Positions 9,970 through 18,417 of a stretch of DNA of 63,930 nt are shown piece by piece. The notes under the pieces are model-generated. The model ran no database searches. It saw nothing but the letters and a program-made list of their open reading frames with translations, and was not told the origin of the DNA. Both the position numbers and the translations under genes were made by a program. This DNA comes from JBFIHF01 sp964411125 (GTDB lineage Bacteria > Myxococcota_A > Bradymonadia > Bradymonadales > Bradymonadaceae). Location of the stretch: positions 1 to 63,930 of the forward strand of contig CAYPJU010000032.1 in the NCBI GenBank assembly GCA_964411125.1. Direction: 5' to 3'. Every line of letters begins with the position of its first letter. The first letter of the stretch is position 1.

Positions 9970-12126
9970 TCATTCGGACTTCTCCGCGGCCTTGCGTTCT
10001 GCAGGCGGTGCGTGAGCGTCGAAGAAGTTCCAGATCTCTCGCAGCATCGGAAGTTGTGGCGGGTCGCTGGCGCAGGCCTTGAAGACGATCTCGGTGGGGG
10101 GCGGTGACGAGTCGGGCCACGCATGGCCGCCGTCGAGGAGGCAGACGCGGAACTCCGCCCGGCAGTCCCAGGTTCGGCACTCGAAGCCCGGGGCGACGTC
10201 GACCTCGGTCGCCTCCCCCTGGCAGCCGAGTCGATCTCTCCAGATCTTCTCTTTCGCTTTCAGGGAGATGCGGTCCATCTGGGCGCAGCTCTTGCCCCCC
10301 TCGAGAGGATTGTGGGGGTCGCGTTTTCCGACGACGTGAAGGTAGGGAATGTCGCGGTGCCACTCGCACATCGACTCGTCTCCCGTTCCGCGGAACGCGG
10401 ACGTGGCGATGGCAGCGAGCGGCATGCGGCACGGGAGGACTTCGATGACGCGTCCCCCGGTCCCATCGCCGAGCCCGAACATCCGCAACGGGTCGATGCA
10501 GACCGATTCGCTGGTCTGCCGGACCGCCTCGACCGGAAGCTGCAGATCGGACTCCGTGATCTTAGGGAAACCGCCGTGGTGCGTAGCGATGAGGACGATT
10601 CCGTAGTCGTCGGCGATTCGCTTCGCGCCCGTTTCGTCGATGAAGATCTGGGGGTTCTTCACCGCCTGGTGGACCATCACGATCGCAGGGTGATCTTTGG
10701 CCGCGTCGTACTTTCTGGGGACGTAGACGACCCAGTTCCGTTTCTCCCCGCCGACCGTGCGGCTCATGCTGTGGAGGCCGGGGGCGATGTCGGTGCTGCG
10801 GCACGCGGGGCTGTCCGCTGCTGCGGCGGCTCCCGCGTCTGGAGGCGGAACAGCGAGGCCCTGTTTGACCGGCGGTTTCCCTTCTCCCTGGGGAGGAGCG
10901 GGTTCGACCGGCGCCTGCTCGGCGGGGGGCAGCTCCGGCGGTGGGGGAGGCGGGTCGTCGCCCGACAGCAGGGTGAGGAGGAGGATGACGACACCCATTC
11001 CGCCGAGCACGCCGACGGCGGTGATCGCCACGTTCGTGAGCATTACTCGTGTCGACGCGGCGGCATCGTCGGGATGGCGCTCCGAGGCGGTCGTGGCTGC
11101 CTTCTCGTCCGTAGGAGGGGCGGGACCGCCGACCTTGACGGTCGGTTCGGTGGGCGGTTCGTCATCGTCCCCCACGGCGGGCGGAGGAGCCGCCGTTCGT
11201 GCAGGCTGACGGGCCGGAAGAGGGGCCGCCGGCGCGGAGTTCTGGGCTGCAGCCGACGTCCCATGAGCCGCCTGCTGCGGATCGTGTCCGCGAAGCGCCG
11301 AGATCACCGCGTCGGCCGACCCGAACCGGTGTGCGGGTCGCTTCTTGAGCATCTTCTCGACGATCTCGCGCATGCCCGGTGAGACATAGGCCCCGGGGGG
11401 GAGCTCGATATCGTCGGCGAGCCGTTTGGCGAGCTCCATCGGCGCCGGATCGGTGATCGCGCGCTGGCCAGAGAGCATCTCGTAGGCGACGAGCCCGAGC
11501 GCGAAGATGTCCGTGGCGGGGGTCAGGGGTCGGCCGTAGAGCTGCTCGGCCGACATGAACTGGGGCGTCCCGATCACGATGCCGTCCTGGGTGATCGCCC
11601 CCTCGCCTGCCTCGGCAGGCTTCGCGATCCCGAAGTCGAGGAGCTTCGCCTGCCGGGCGTCCCCCATGTACTCGAAGATCCGAATGTTGGCGGGCTTGAT
11701 GTCGCGGTGGAGCAGGCCCTCGGCGTGTGCCTCCCGCAAGGACTGGAGCACCTGATCCAGGATGTGGACGACCTCGGATTCGGGCATCGGCCCATGCGCG
11801 TGCAACAGCTCACTCAGGTCTTCCCCCTCGATGTATTCGAAGACCATGTAGAGGAGCCCTTCGGGCGAGCGCCCGAAGTCGTACATCGTGATGGTGTGCG
11901 GGTCGCGCAGCCGCGAGAGAACTTTCACCTCGCGATCGAAGCGCGACTCCTTGCCTTCGTCGTAGCCGTCACGCCCGGGGTTGAGGACCTTGAGCGCGAC
12001 CTGTCGGCCCGATTTGACGTCCTCTCCCTGGTAGACGTAGGCGAAGCCGCCCTTGCCGAGCAGCGCGACCAGCTCGTAGCGGTCGAGAAAGCGATCGCCT
12101 ATGTTCGGCATCTCCATGCCGGGCAT
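9970..12126 (-). CDS. Transmembrane Ser/Thr kinase with pseudo-esterase ectodomain (K4)
   Basis: A 718-residue array member. Kinase: GKGGFAYVY, HRDIKPANI (140-148), DFG 164-166. The APE-equivalent motif reads MSAEQ instead of the SPEQ/APEQ of its siblings, a mild oddity in the activation segment. A membrane span lies at about 361-387, followed by a Pro-rich stalk (DDPPPPPPELPP). Hydrolase-like domain: nucleophile elbow GDGTG with Gly555 in place of Ser, Asp603 (GKRDPHNPL) present, His668 (LLDGGHAWP) present. Three ATG codons occur in the first six residues; 12126 is taken, leaving 1 bp to the K5 stop, so translation is probably coupled. Confidence 0.88.
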   Translation of the reverse strand: MPGMEMPNIGDRFLDRYELVALLGKGGFAYVYQGEDVKSGRQVALKVLNPGRDGYDEGKESRFDREVKVLSRLRDPHTITMYDFGRSPEGLLYMVFEYIEGEDLSELLHAHGPMPESEVVHILDQVLQSLREAHAEGLLHRDIKPANIRIFEYMGDARQAKLLDFGIAKPAEAGEGAITQDGIVIGTPQFMSAEQLYGRPLTPATDIFALGLVAYEMLSGQRAITDPAPMELAKRLADDIELPPGAYVSPGMREIVEKMLKKRPAHRFGSADAVISALRGHDPQQAAHGTSAAAQNSAPAAPLPARQPARTAAPPPAVGDDDEPPTEPTVKVGGPAPPTDEKAATTASERHPDDAAASTRVMLTNVAITAVGVLGGMGVVILLLTLLSGDDPPPPPPELPPAEQAPVEPAPPQGEGKPPVKQGLAVPPPDAGAAAAADSPACRSTDIAPGLHSMSRTVGGEKRNWVVYVPRKYDAAKDHPAIVMVHQAVKNPQIFIDETGAKRIADDYGIVLIATHHGGFPKITESDLQLPVEAVRQTSESVCIDPLRMFGLGDGTGGRVIEVLPCRMPLAAIATSAFRGTGDESMCEWHRDIPYLHVVGKRDPHNPLEGGKSCAQMDRISLKAKEKIWRDRLGCQGEATEVDVAPGFECRTWDCRAEFRVCLLDGGHAWPDSSPPPTEIVFKACASDPPQLPMLREIWNFFDAHAPPAERKAAEKSE

Positions 12127-12127
12127 T

Positions 12128-14206
12128 CTACCGCGAAACCTCGGTACGTGAATCCCCCGAGATCATCTGACCCTCGGATTCGAAGAACTCGGTGGCTTTC
12201 TGCATCGTCGGGAAGGTCGTCGCGGGACGCTGGCAGCCCGAGACGAGCTCGAACAGCGCCGCGGATCGAGAGTCGTGCGGCCACGCGTTGGCGCCCGAGA
12301 AGAGGCAGGTCGTCAGAGGCGCGGCCGCGCAGTGGTGTGCGTCGCACTCTCCCTCGCGGTGCGAGGTTCGGCGCGGCTCCCCCTCGCATCGGTTCACCTC
12401 TCGCAACATCTGCACGTGCGAGGTTTCGGAAGGGAAGTTTCCTCCGATTCCGCACGGATTGCTCGAGGCTTGCAGTGGCAGTCGGGGATCGGACTTCCCG
12501 TTGAACGTGATGGTCGGCGTCGGGTGGCGGTTGGGGCAGGTGAGGGCCTCGTCGATGGTTCGCCACGACACCATCGCCAGCCCGGCAAGGGGATAGACGC
12601 ACGGTATCCACTGCGCGACGTGCCCCCCCGTGGAGACTCCGACGACCCAGATCCGATTGCGATCGACGCACGAGACCTCGAGCATTCGTTCGATCCCCGC
12701 CACGGTGAGCTTCACCTCTTCTTCGACCGGGAGCGGCTCTTCGAACTTCTCGCGTCGGCGAATGCCGGCGACGAGCCATTCCTTCTGTGCTCCGAGATCG
12801 AAGAGCCCGCTGTCTCGCATCGTGTCGCTGTGGGACCGCGATCGTTCAGGGATGACGAAGACGAGCGGATAGGGATGGTTCACGTCGTAGTCGGTGGGCG
12901 GCTGAGACGACAGACGACTCGTGAGTTCGCCGTCGATGACGGGGATTCGTCCCCAGGCGGCCTCGTTCGTGAGGTGCAGCTTACCGCAGCCCGCCGACGG
13001 GTCGGGTGCCCGCTCGAGATGCTCGCGGTAGTCTCCCGCGTCGATCCCGCCGAGATCGCGGGAGAGCCCGATGTCGGGCCGCGACGCATCCATGGTGGCG
13101 GACTCCGCGACCTCGTCGGGAGGCTCTCGCATCGATCGTTCTCGACCGCTCGGTTTCGGGCGGATCGGCGTGCGCGCGAGGGTCTCCTGCACCCGCGGCG
13201 GTGACGGCTCGTCGTCGACGGCGAGCAACAACACGAGACCGAGCAGAAGCCCCGCCGCCAGAATCGCGGCGCCGGCAGCGAGCAGCCTCGCTCGCCCATC
13301 CATCGACCCGGCCAACGGGGAGGGGCGTTTCGCCCGGCGCTTCTGGACCGGGACGACCGTGGACATCGCTTCGAGGTCCTGCAGTGCATCGTCTGCGGAG
13401 GCGTATCGCTCGGCGGGACGCGGCCGTGTCATCTTTTCCACGAAGCGCCGCATCCCTGGACTGATCGGCGAGGGAGCCGGAAAAGTGGGGACGAAACCTC
13501 GCGCGTGCTCTCCCGCGACCTCCTGGGGGGAACCGGACTCCAGCGCTCGGCGTCCGGTGAGCAGCTCGTAAGCCACCAGACCGAGCGCGTAGAGATCGGT
13601 GGCGGGGGTCAGGGTGTCGCCGAAGAGTTGCTCGGGCGCCATGTACCGCACCGTACCGATGCTCGTGTCGGTCGCCGTGAGCCTGGCGTCGGATGCCTGC
13701 GGGTCGAGGAGCTTTGCGACCCCGAAGTCGATCAGCGTCGCGAAGTTCGGGTCGTCGTGGTGCCGTCGAAGCATCACGTTCGACGGCTTGATGTCTCGAT
13801 GCAGGACCCCGGCGAGGTGAGCTTCCCGAAGAGCATCCAGCAGTTGGGCGAGGATATGGCGGACGTCGGCTTCCGGCAGCGTGGGTCGCGCTACCATCTC
13901 CTCGGCCAGGGAGCGCCCGTCGATGTGTTGGAAGACCATGAAGTGACGGCCTTCCTCGGCCTCGCCGTACTCGAAGAGGCGGACGGTGTGCGGCGAGGTC
14001 AGAGCGGCGAGGACCTTCGCTTCGCGGCGGAAACGAGCGACCGATACGTCGTCGATGCCGCGAGCCGGCTCGAGGATCTTCAGGGCGACCGTGCGCTCCG
14101 TCAGAACGTCGCGCGCCAGATAGACGATCGCGAACCCACCCCGACCGAGCACCCCTTCGATCGCGTAGCGATCGCGAAACTTCGTGCCGCGGCTCAGCGC
14201 CTCCAT
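12128..14206 (-). CDS. Transmembrane Ser/Thr kinase with esterase-like ectodomain lacking the catalytic His (K5)
   Basis: A 692-residue array member. Kinase: GRGGFAIVY (21-29), Lys43, HRDIKPSNV, DFGVAKLL, GTVRYMAPEQ. A membrane span lies at about 306-330. The hydrolase-like domain keeps Ser525 in GVSTG and Asp573 (GKSDPRLPL), but the His motif reads FSGANAWP, so Asn640 replaces His. This is the opposite lesion from K2-K4. The start is ATG 14206 (MEALSRGTKFRDRY) because a strong purine-rich ribosome site, GGGGGAGA, lies 4 nt upstream. An upstream ATG at 14254 would overlap the K6 stop and has poorly placed ribosome-site spacing. This is the most divergent kinase domain of the set. Confidence 0.87.
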   Translation of the reverse strand: MEALSRGTKFRDRYAIEGVLGRGGFAIVYLARDVLTERTVALKILEPARGIDDVSVARFRREAKVLAALTSPHTVRLFEYGEAEEGRHFMVFQHIDGRSLAEEMVARPTLPEADVRHILAQLLDALREAHLAGVLHRDIKPSNVMLRRHHDDPNFATLIDFGVAKLLDPQASDARLTATDTSIGTVRYMAPEQLFGDTLTPATDLYALGLVAYELLTGRRALESGSPQEVAGEHARGFVPTFPAPSPISPGMRRFVEKMTRPRPAERYASADDALQDLEAMSTVVPVQKRRAKRPSPLAGSMDGRARLLAAGAAILAAGLLLGLVLLLAVDDEPSPPRVQETLARTPIRPKPSGRERSMREPPDEVAESATMDASRPDIGLSRDLGGIDAGDYREHLERAPDPSAGCGKLHLTNEAAWGRIPVIDGELTSRLSSQPPTDYDVNHPYPLVFVIPERSRSHSDTMRDSGLFDLGAQKEWLVAGIRRREKFEEPLPVEEEVKLTVAGIERMLEVSCVDRNRIWVVGVSTGGHVAQWIPCVYPLAGLAMVSWRTIDEALTCPNRHPTPTITFNGKSDPRLPLQASSNPCGIGGNFPSETSHVQMLREVNRCEGEPRRTSHREGECDAHHCAAAPLTTCLFSGANAWPHDSRSAALFELVSGCQRPATTFPTMQKATEFFESEGQMISGDSRTEVSR

Positions 14207-14243
14207 CGCCTCTCCCCCGTCGACGCGATTGCCGAGTTCATCG

Positions 14244-16301
14244 TCACCGATCATTCCCTGCAGAAGACTGGTGGTTCGCTTCGAAGAACTCGAAAATCCT
14301 CTCCATCACCGGATACGACGTACTCCCTCGCTCGCACTGGAGGAGTTGGGCAGTGAGCGAGTTTCGGCTTCCCCAGCCGAAGCCCCCGTCGAACTCGCAA
14401 AGGGTGAGCGGAGCCGAGCACGAGTCGAACCGACGGCAGGTCGCATGCTCGCTCACCGACTCTGCGCCACGGTCCGAAACGCTGCACTCCGCGACCTCGT
14501 GCAGCAAGCTTTCATGGACCGCGGCGGACACCACGGGGCCCATTCCGCATGCGTTCGTGGTGCCGGCTCGCGGGAGGGCGGGATCTTCGTCGCCGACCAG
14601 CGCGATCGTCGGGACGGCGTTTCGGTCTCCACACCTGCTCGGCATGCGACTCGCCCGCCAGGACACCAGCGCGAGACCGGCGAGGTCGAAGTGGCAGGGG
14701 ATCAGCTCGGCGACCGCTGCTCCCTGGCTCACGCCGATCACGTGAAGACGGTCGGGGTCGACGCAATGCTTCGCCACGATCTCGCTCAGGACGGCCGCGG
14801 CGAGCACCGACTCCTCCCACAAGGAGGGCGGGTCCTTCAACACCATGGCTCGATCGATTCTCGAGGCTCGCGTGATCTTCACGGTCCCCCATCCCCGCTC
14901 CTGGCCGAGACGGTCCATGCCGGACGCATCGGCCTCGCCATTACCCGACCGGTCGATCTCGGTCACCATCAGCGCCAGCGGTACAGGAGTCTTCGCGTCG
15001 TAGCCGGGGGGAAAGTCGAGCGTCCACTTTGCGCTCCCCTTCCCGACAGGGGTACGTCCGTTGATCTTCCGCTCCCCCGGTTGGCCGTCGCAGGGGGAAA
15101 CCGAGGCGTCGAGGAAGCTCGAATCGTTCCCCGCGTCTCGGCCTCGCGTGCGCCGCTTCCCTGCGTCGAGCCTCGCCGAGGAGAGATCCCGCTCACCGGT
15201 GAAGCCGATGTCGTGAGGCGAGGCGGCGAGGGCGTGTTCGCGAGGCGGGACCGGCCGTTCGCGGACCGCTTCTTCCAGCGGTGCGGGGGGCGGCTCCGGC
15301 TCCGGCTCGCGCTCCCCCGATGGAAGCAGTAACGCGATCCCGCCCCCGACGAGCAGTATCACGGCTCCGGCTGCCAACAAGCTCGACAGCGGCCCGGCGA
15401 GCTCGCCTCGGCTTTCCGGTTCGCGGGGGGGGCCCGGGGAGGGGACGGGGTGCGCGACCGGGCTCGACACCGTCCCCGAGGAGGGGTCCCCGAGCAGCTT
15501 CAGAATCTCGGCCGCGGAGCCGAAGCGTCGAGCGGGGTCTTTGTCGACCATCCGATGAATGATGGCGCGGAGCTCGGCCGAAATGGGCAGATCGGGTGGG
15601 AGTGCGAGGGACCGGTTCATCTGCTGGGCGAACGCAGCGGCTGCATCCGCTCCGTCGATGGCGGGGCGTCCGGTCAACATTTCGAAGGCGACGACGCCGA
15701 GACTGTAGAGGTCGCTTCGAGCGTCGAGCTCCTCTCCCATGATCTGTTCGGGGGACATGAACTGCGGGGTCCCGACCCAGCCCCCTTCGCGGGTGATCAC
15801 CGAGCGATCGGTCGCGGTGGACCTCGCGATGCCGAAGTCGAGGAGCTTCGCGTAGAACGGATCCCCCATGTATTCGAAGACGCGGATGTTGTCGGGTTTG
15901 ATGTCGCGGTGAACGAGCCCCTTTTCGTGAGCCTCGTGGAGCGCTCGCAGGATCTGTCGAAGGACGTGAACGACCTCGCGTTCGGTGAAGGCTCCGCGGG
16001 CGTGCAGCACCTCCTCGAGATCGCGTCCCGGGACGAGCTCGGTGACGAGCCACAACGAACCGTTTCCGAAACCGTGCGCGTAGAGCTGAACGGTGTGTGC
16101 GCCTCGCAGGGAGCCGAGGATCTGTACCTCGCGCTGGAATCGCGCCCGGGTCTTCTCGGGCTCCGCCCCGAGATCGATGATCTTGAGCGCAACCTCACGC
16201 TCGATCCTCGCATCGAAGGCCCGATAGACCGTCGCCGTGCCCCCCTCGCCGAGAGTGCCTCGTATCTCGTACCGGTCGGCGAAAATGTCGCCAGGATACA
16301 C
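14244..16301 (-). CDS. Transmembrane Ser/Thr kinase with esterase-like ectodomain lacking the catalytic His (K6, first gene of array)
   Basis: Promoter-proximal member, 685 residues from the proposed GTG at 16301. Kinase: GEGGTATVY, HRDIKPDNI (131-139), DFG 155-157, GTPQFMSPEQ. A membrane span lies at about 304-327, followed by a Glu/Pro stalk. Hydrolase-like domain: Ser525 in GVSQG and Asp573 (GDEDPALP) are present, but the His motif reads FDGGFGWG, so Phe641 replaces His. The GTG start (VYPGDIFADRYEI) matches the short N-termini of its paralogues and has CGGAG upstream. The frame can extend to a TTG at 16385, which lies inside the palindromic operator and is less likely. It diverges from tetR. 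Confidence 0.85.
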   Translation of the reverse strand: MYPGDIFADRYEIRGTLGEGGTATVYRAFDARIEREVALKIIDLGAEPEKTRARFQREVQILGSLRGAHTVQLYAHGFGNGSLWLVTELVPGRDLEEVLHARGAFTEREVVHVLRQILRALHEAHEKGLVHRDIKPDNIRVFEYMGDPFYAKLLDFGIARSTATDRSVITREGGWVGTPQFMSPEQIMGEELDARSDLYSLGVVAFEMLTGRPAIDGADAAAAFAQQMNRSLALPPDLPISAELRAIIHRMVDKDPARRFGSAAEILKLLGDPSSGTVSSPVAHPVPSPGPPREPESRGELAGPLSSLLAAGAVILLVGGGIALLLPSGEREPEPEPPPAPLEEAVRERPVPPREHALAASPHDIGFTGERDLSSARLDAGKRRTRGRDAGNDSSFLDASVSPCDGQPGERKINGRTPVGKGSAKWTLDFPPGYDAKTPVPLALMVTEIDRSGNGEADASGMDRLGQERGWGTVKITRASRIDRAMVLKDPPSLWEESVLAAAVLSEIVAKHCVDPDRLHVIGVSQGAAVAELIPCHFDLAGLALVSWRASRMPSRCGDRNAVPTIALVGDEDPALPRAGTTNACGMGPVVSAAVHESLLHEVAECSVSDRGAESVSEHATCRRFDSCSAPLTLCEFDGGFGWGSRNSLTAQLLQCERGSTSYPVMERIFEFFEANHQSSAGNDR

Positions 16302-16379
16302 GGTTGGCTCCGCGAAGAGGGGCGTGGTGGTCGGGACGATTCGGGAAGAGTGTAGCGTTTTCCGAGTCGATAGATCGAC

Positions 16380-16408
16380 TTGCAAATTAATGAGTAGCTG
16401 CTTATTAA
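16380..16408 (+). promoter_or_regulatory. Predicted tetR promoter (TTGCAA - 17 nt - TATTAA)
   Basis: The -35-like TTGCAA (16380-16385) and -10-like TATTAA (16403-16408) are spaced by 17 nt and each match the sigma-70 consensus at 4 of 6 positions. The -10 ends 7 nt before the tetR ATG at 16415, so transcription would begin at or next to the start codon. No Shine-Dalgarno is present. This suggests a leaderless mRNA. Confidence 0.45.
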
Positions 16409-16411
16409 TTT
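16384..16411. promoter_or_regulatory. Palindromic operator O1, probable TetR-family binding site
   Basis: Inverted repeat AAATTAATGAG - tagctg - CTTATTAATTT, with 10 of 11 arm positions complementary and a 6-nt centre. It is AT-rich in otherwise GC-rich DNA. It covers the spacer and -10 of the predicted tetR promoter and the divergent start region of the kinase array, so autoregulation and possible control of the array are inferred. Confidence 0.7.
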
Positions 16412-16414
16412 CTC

Positions 16415-17005
16415 ATGGCACGAACGAAGACGATCACCGACGAACAGATTCTGGAGGCGGCCCGGCGGCTCTTCGAGCAATTTGGTTTTCACGTCACCAC
16501 CGCACAGATAGCGGAGGAGGCCGGGGTGTCGGAGGGGTCGATCTACCGGCGTTGGGAGACGAAAGAGGAGCTGATGATCAACGCCTGTGGCGTGGTACCT
16601 CCCCCTTTCCTCACCGACATCGAGGCGTTCGTCGCCCACGAGCCGACGATCGACGCCAAGCTGCTCTTCCTCGCCTCGGCGATGCTCGACTTCTTCATGG
16701 CGAACCTGCCGAAGATGAGCGCGATGATGGCGGGGGGGCTCGATTTCAAGCGGAAGATGCTGTCGAGCGGGAACGCCCCACCGGTCCGCCTGGTCCGCTC
16801 GCTGATGCAATTCTTCGAGGGGCAACGCCGCCAGGGGAACATCGCGACGCGTGATCCGGAGGTCGTGGCGAGGATGTTCGTCGGATCGCTTCATCACTAC
16901 GCGTTCGCCGAGTTCGTCGGCCTCAACGATCTTCTCCCCCTCCCGCGCGAGACCTACTTGAGGGTCGTCGTTCAGAACTTGCTGTACGGAGTGGTTGATA
17001 AATGA
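16415..17005 (+). CDS. TetR/AcrR-family transcriptional regulator
   Basis: A 196-residue one-component repressor-type regulator. The N-terminal helix-turn-helix is clear: ITDEQILEAARRLFEQFGF, then TTAQIAEEAGVSEGSIYRRW, the usual TetR DNA-reading segment. The C-terminal ligand and dimer domain is not assignable to a ligand. The start ATG 16415 directly follows operator O1. The stop TGA overlaps the ATG of the outer-membrane factor gene (ATGA at 17002-17005). It is the first gene of a four-gene efflux operon, so it probably represses that operon and itself until a toxic ligand binds. Confidence 0.93.
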   Translation: MARTKTITDEQILEAARRLFEQFGFHVTTAQIAEEAGVSEGSIYRRWETKEELMINACGVVPPPFLTDIEAFVAHEPTIDAKLLFLASAMLDFFMANLPKMSAMMAGGLDFKRKMLSSGNAPPVRLVRSLMQFFEGQRRQGNIATRDPEVVARMFVGSLHHYAFAEFVGLNDLLPLPRETYLRVVVQNLLYGVVDK

Positions 17006-17022
17006 CTTTTCGCTCATTAATT
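16997..17022. promoter_or_regulatory. Second operator-like palindrome O2 at the tetR/efflux junction
   Basis: GATAAATGAC - ttttcg - CTCATTAATT: 7 of 10 arm positions are complementary, with the same 6-nt centre as O1. The right half-site is the exact complement of the left half of O1 (AATTAATGAG). It overlaps the tetR stop and the first codons of the outer-membrane factor gene. It may be an internal roadblock or secondary regulator site. Confidence 0.5.
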
Positions 17023-18417
17023 CCGTTCGTCCTCGCCACCGCCGTCGCATCGACGGCCTGTAGCGGAAAACAGTACGCCGAGAAGACCGACGAGGTCGTC
17101 GAGCTGCCCGACCGTTACGCCTCGATCGAGGTGGATGGTGTACCGATGGGAGGCTGGTGTTCGGACTTCGGGTCGAGTGAGTTGGACGGGCTCGTCACGG
17201 CCTCCTTCGAGCAGAACTTCGATCTCCGGCAGGCGTGGGCTCGGCTCGAGCAGGTCGAGGCGATTCGCGCGCAGACGAACGCGGGTTGGTGGCCCGTCGT
17301 GCAGGCGGAGGCTTCGGCGGGACGGTCGCGCTCCCCCTCCTTCGGCCCCACAGGGGCGACCGCCGAGGAGTCGAACAACTTCCGCGTGTCGCTGGGGGCC
17401 TCGTACGAAGTCGACGTCTGGGGTCGGCTGGCGGCGAGCTCGCGGGCGGCGGGATACGACCTGGAGGCGGCGCGTGCCGACGTCGAGTCGATCGCCATCT
17501 CCATCGCCGCGCAGGCCGCCGAAGCGTGGTTCGACGTCGTGCTGCAGAACGAGAAAGCGCGGCTCCTGGAGGAGCAGGTCGAGATCGCGGAGAAGTATCT
17601 GCAGCTCACCGAGCTGCGCTTGTCGCAGGGGGCCGCTACGGCGCTGGACGTCAACCAGCAGAACCAGCAGATCGAGCAGCTCCGCGGCCAGCTCGCCCTT
17701 ATCGAGGCGCGGCGACAGACCGCGCTCGCGCGGTTGGCTCTCGTCCTCGGTCAGACCCCTTCCGAGCTCGATGCGGTCTCGACCGAGGAGCTCCCCGAGC
17801 TGCCGGCGCTCCCCGACGCGGGAGTGCCCGCGGACCTGGTCGGACAGCGCCCCGACGTCCGCGCGGCGATGGCGAGGCTCGAGGCGGCCGACGAGCGTAC
17901 GGCTGCTGCGGCGCGGGCGAAGCTCCCGACGCTGCGCCTCTCTGCGAACGTCTTCTTGCAGGCCGCCGAGTTCGCGAACCTGCTCGACGACGTCTTCTGG
18001 TCGCTGACCGGCGCTATCGCGCAGACTCTGTGGTCGGGCGGGCGCTTGAACGCGCAGCAGAAGCAAGCCGAAGCGGTCGCCAAAGAGCGGCTCTGGGCGT
18101 GGGCGAAGGTCGTGGTGCAGGGGCTCGTCGACGTCGAGTCGGCGCTCGTCCTCGAGCAGCAGCAGGCGATCTTCCTCGAACGCCTCGAAGCGCAGCATAA
18201 GAACGCGGAGGTCTCGCTCGAGCTCGCGAGGGACCGCTACCGCAGTGGAACGATCGACTACCTGCGCGTCCTGACGACGCTGCAGTCGCTGCAACAGGTC
18301 GAGCAGAGCCTCCTCGACGCCCGACGTCAGCAGCTCTCCTACCGCGTCCAACTCTGCCGAGCGCTCGGTGGCGATTGGACGCAACAGCTCCAACCTCCTG
18401 CCGAGGGAGACGAATGA
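17002..18417 (+). CDS. Outer-membrane efflux lipoprotein (TolC/OprM family)
   Basis: A 471-residue outer-membrane channel of a tripartite RND pump. The lipoprotein signal MTFRSLIPFVLATAVASTACSG places a lipobox Cys at residue 20, as in OprM-type proteins. The TolC-type duplicated coiled-coil hairpins are seen as long Glu/Gln/Leu-rich helices such as LTELRLSQGAATALDVNQ and LELARDRYRSGTIDYLRVL. VGQRPDVRAAMARLEAADE is the conserved family segment between repeats. It overlaps tetR by 4 bp and the adaptor gene by 4 bp, so translation is probably coupled. Confidence 0.93.
   Translation: MTFRSLIPFVLATAVASTACSGKQYAEKTDEVVELPDRYASIEVDGVPMGGWCSDFGSSELDGLVTASFEQNFDLRQAWARLEQVEAIRAQTNAGWWPVVQAEASAGRSRSPSFGPTGATAEESNNFRVSLGASYEVDVWGRLAASSRAAGYDLEAARADVESIAISIAAQAAEAWFDVVLQNEKARLLEEQVEIAEKYLQLTELRLSQGAATALDVNQQNQQIEQLRGQLALIEARRQTALARLALVLGQTPSELDAVSTEELPELPALPDAGVPADLVGQRPDVRAAMARLEAADERTAAAARAKLPTLRLSANVFLQAAEFANLLDDVFWSLTGAIAQTLWSGGRLNAQQKQAEAVAKERLWAWAKVVVQGLVDVESALVLEQQQAIFLERLEAQHKNAEVSLELARDRYRSGTIDYLRVLTTLQSLQQVEQSLLDARRQQLSYRVQLCRALGGDWTQQLQPPAEGDE

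Noticed and set aside
16301..16385. Canonical promoter for the kinase array on the minus strand
   Set aside because: A TACACT at 16349-16354 looks like a -10, but no -35 lies at proper spacing, so I do not annotate it.
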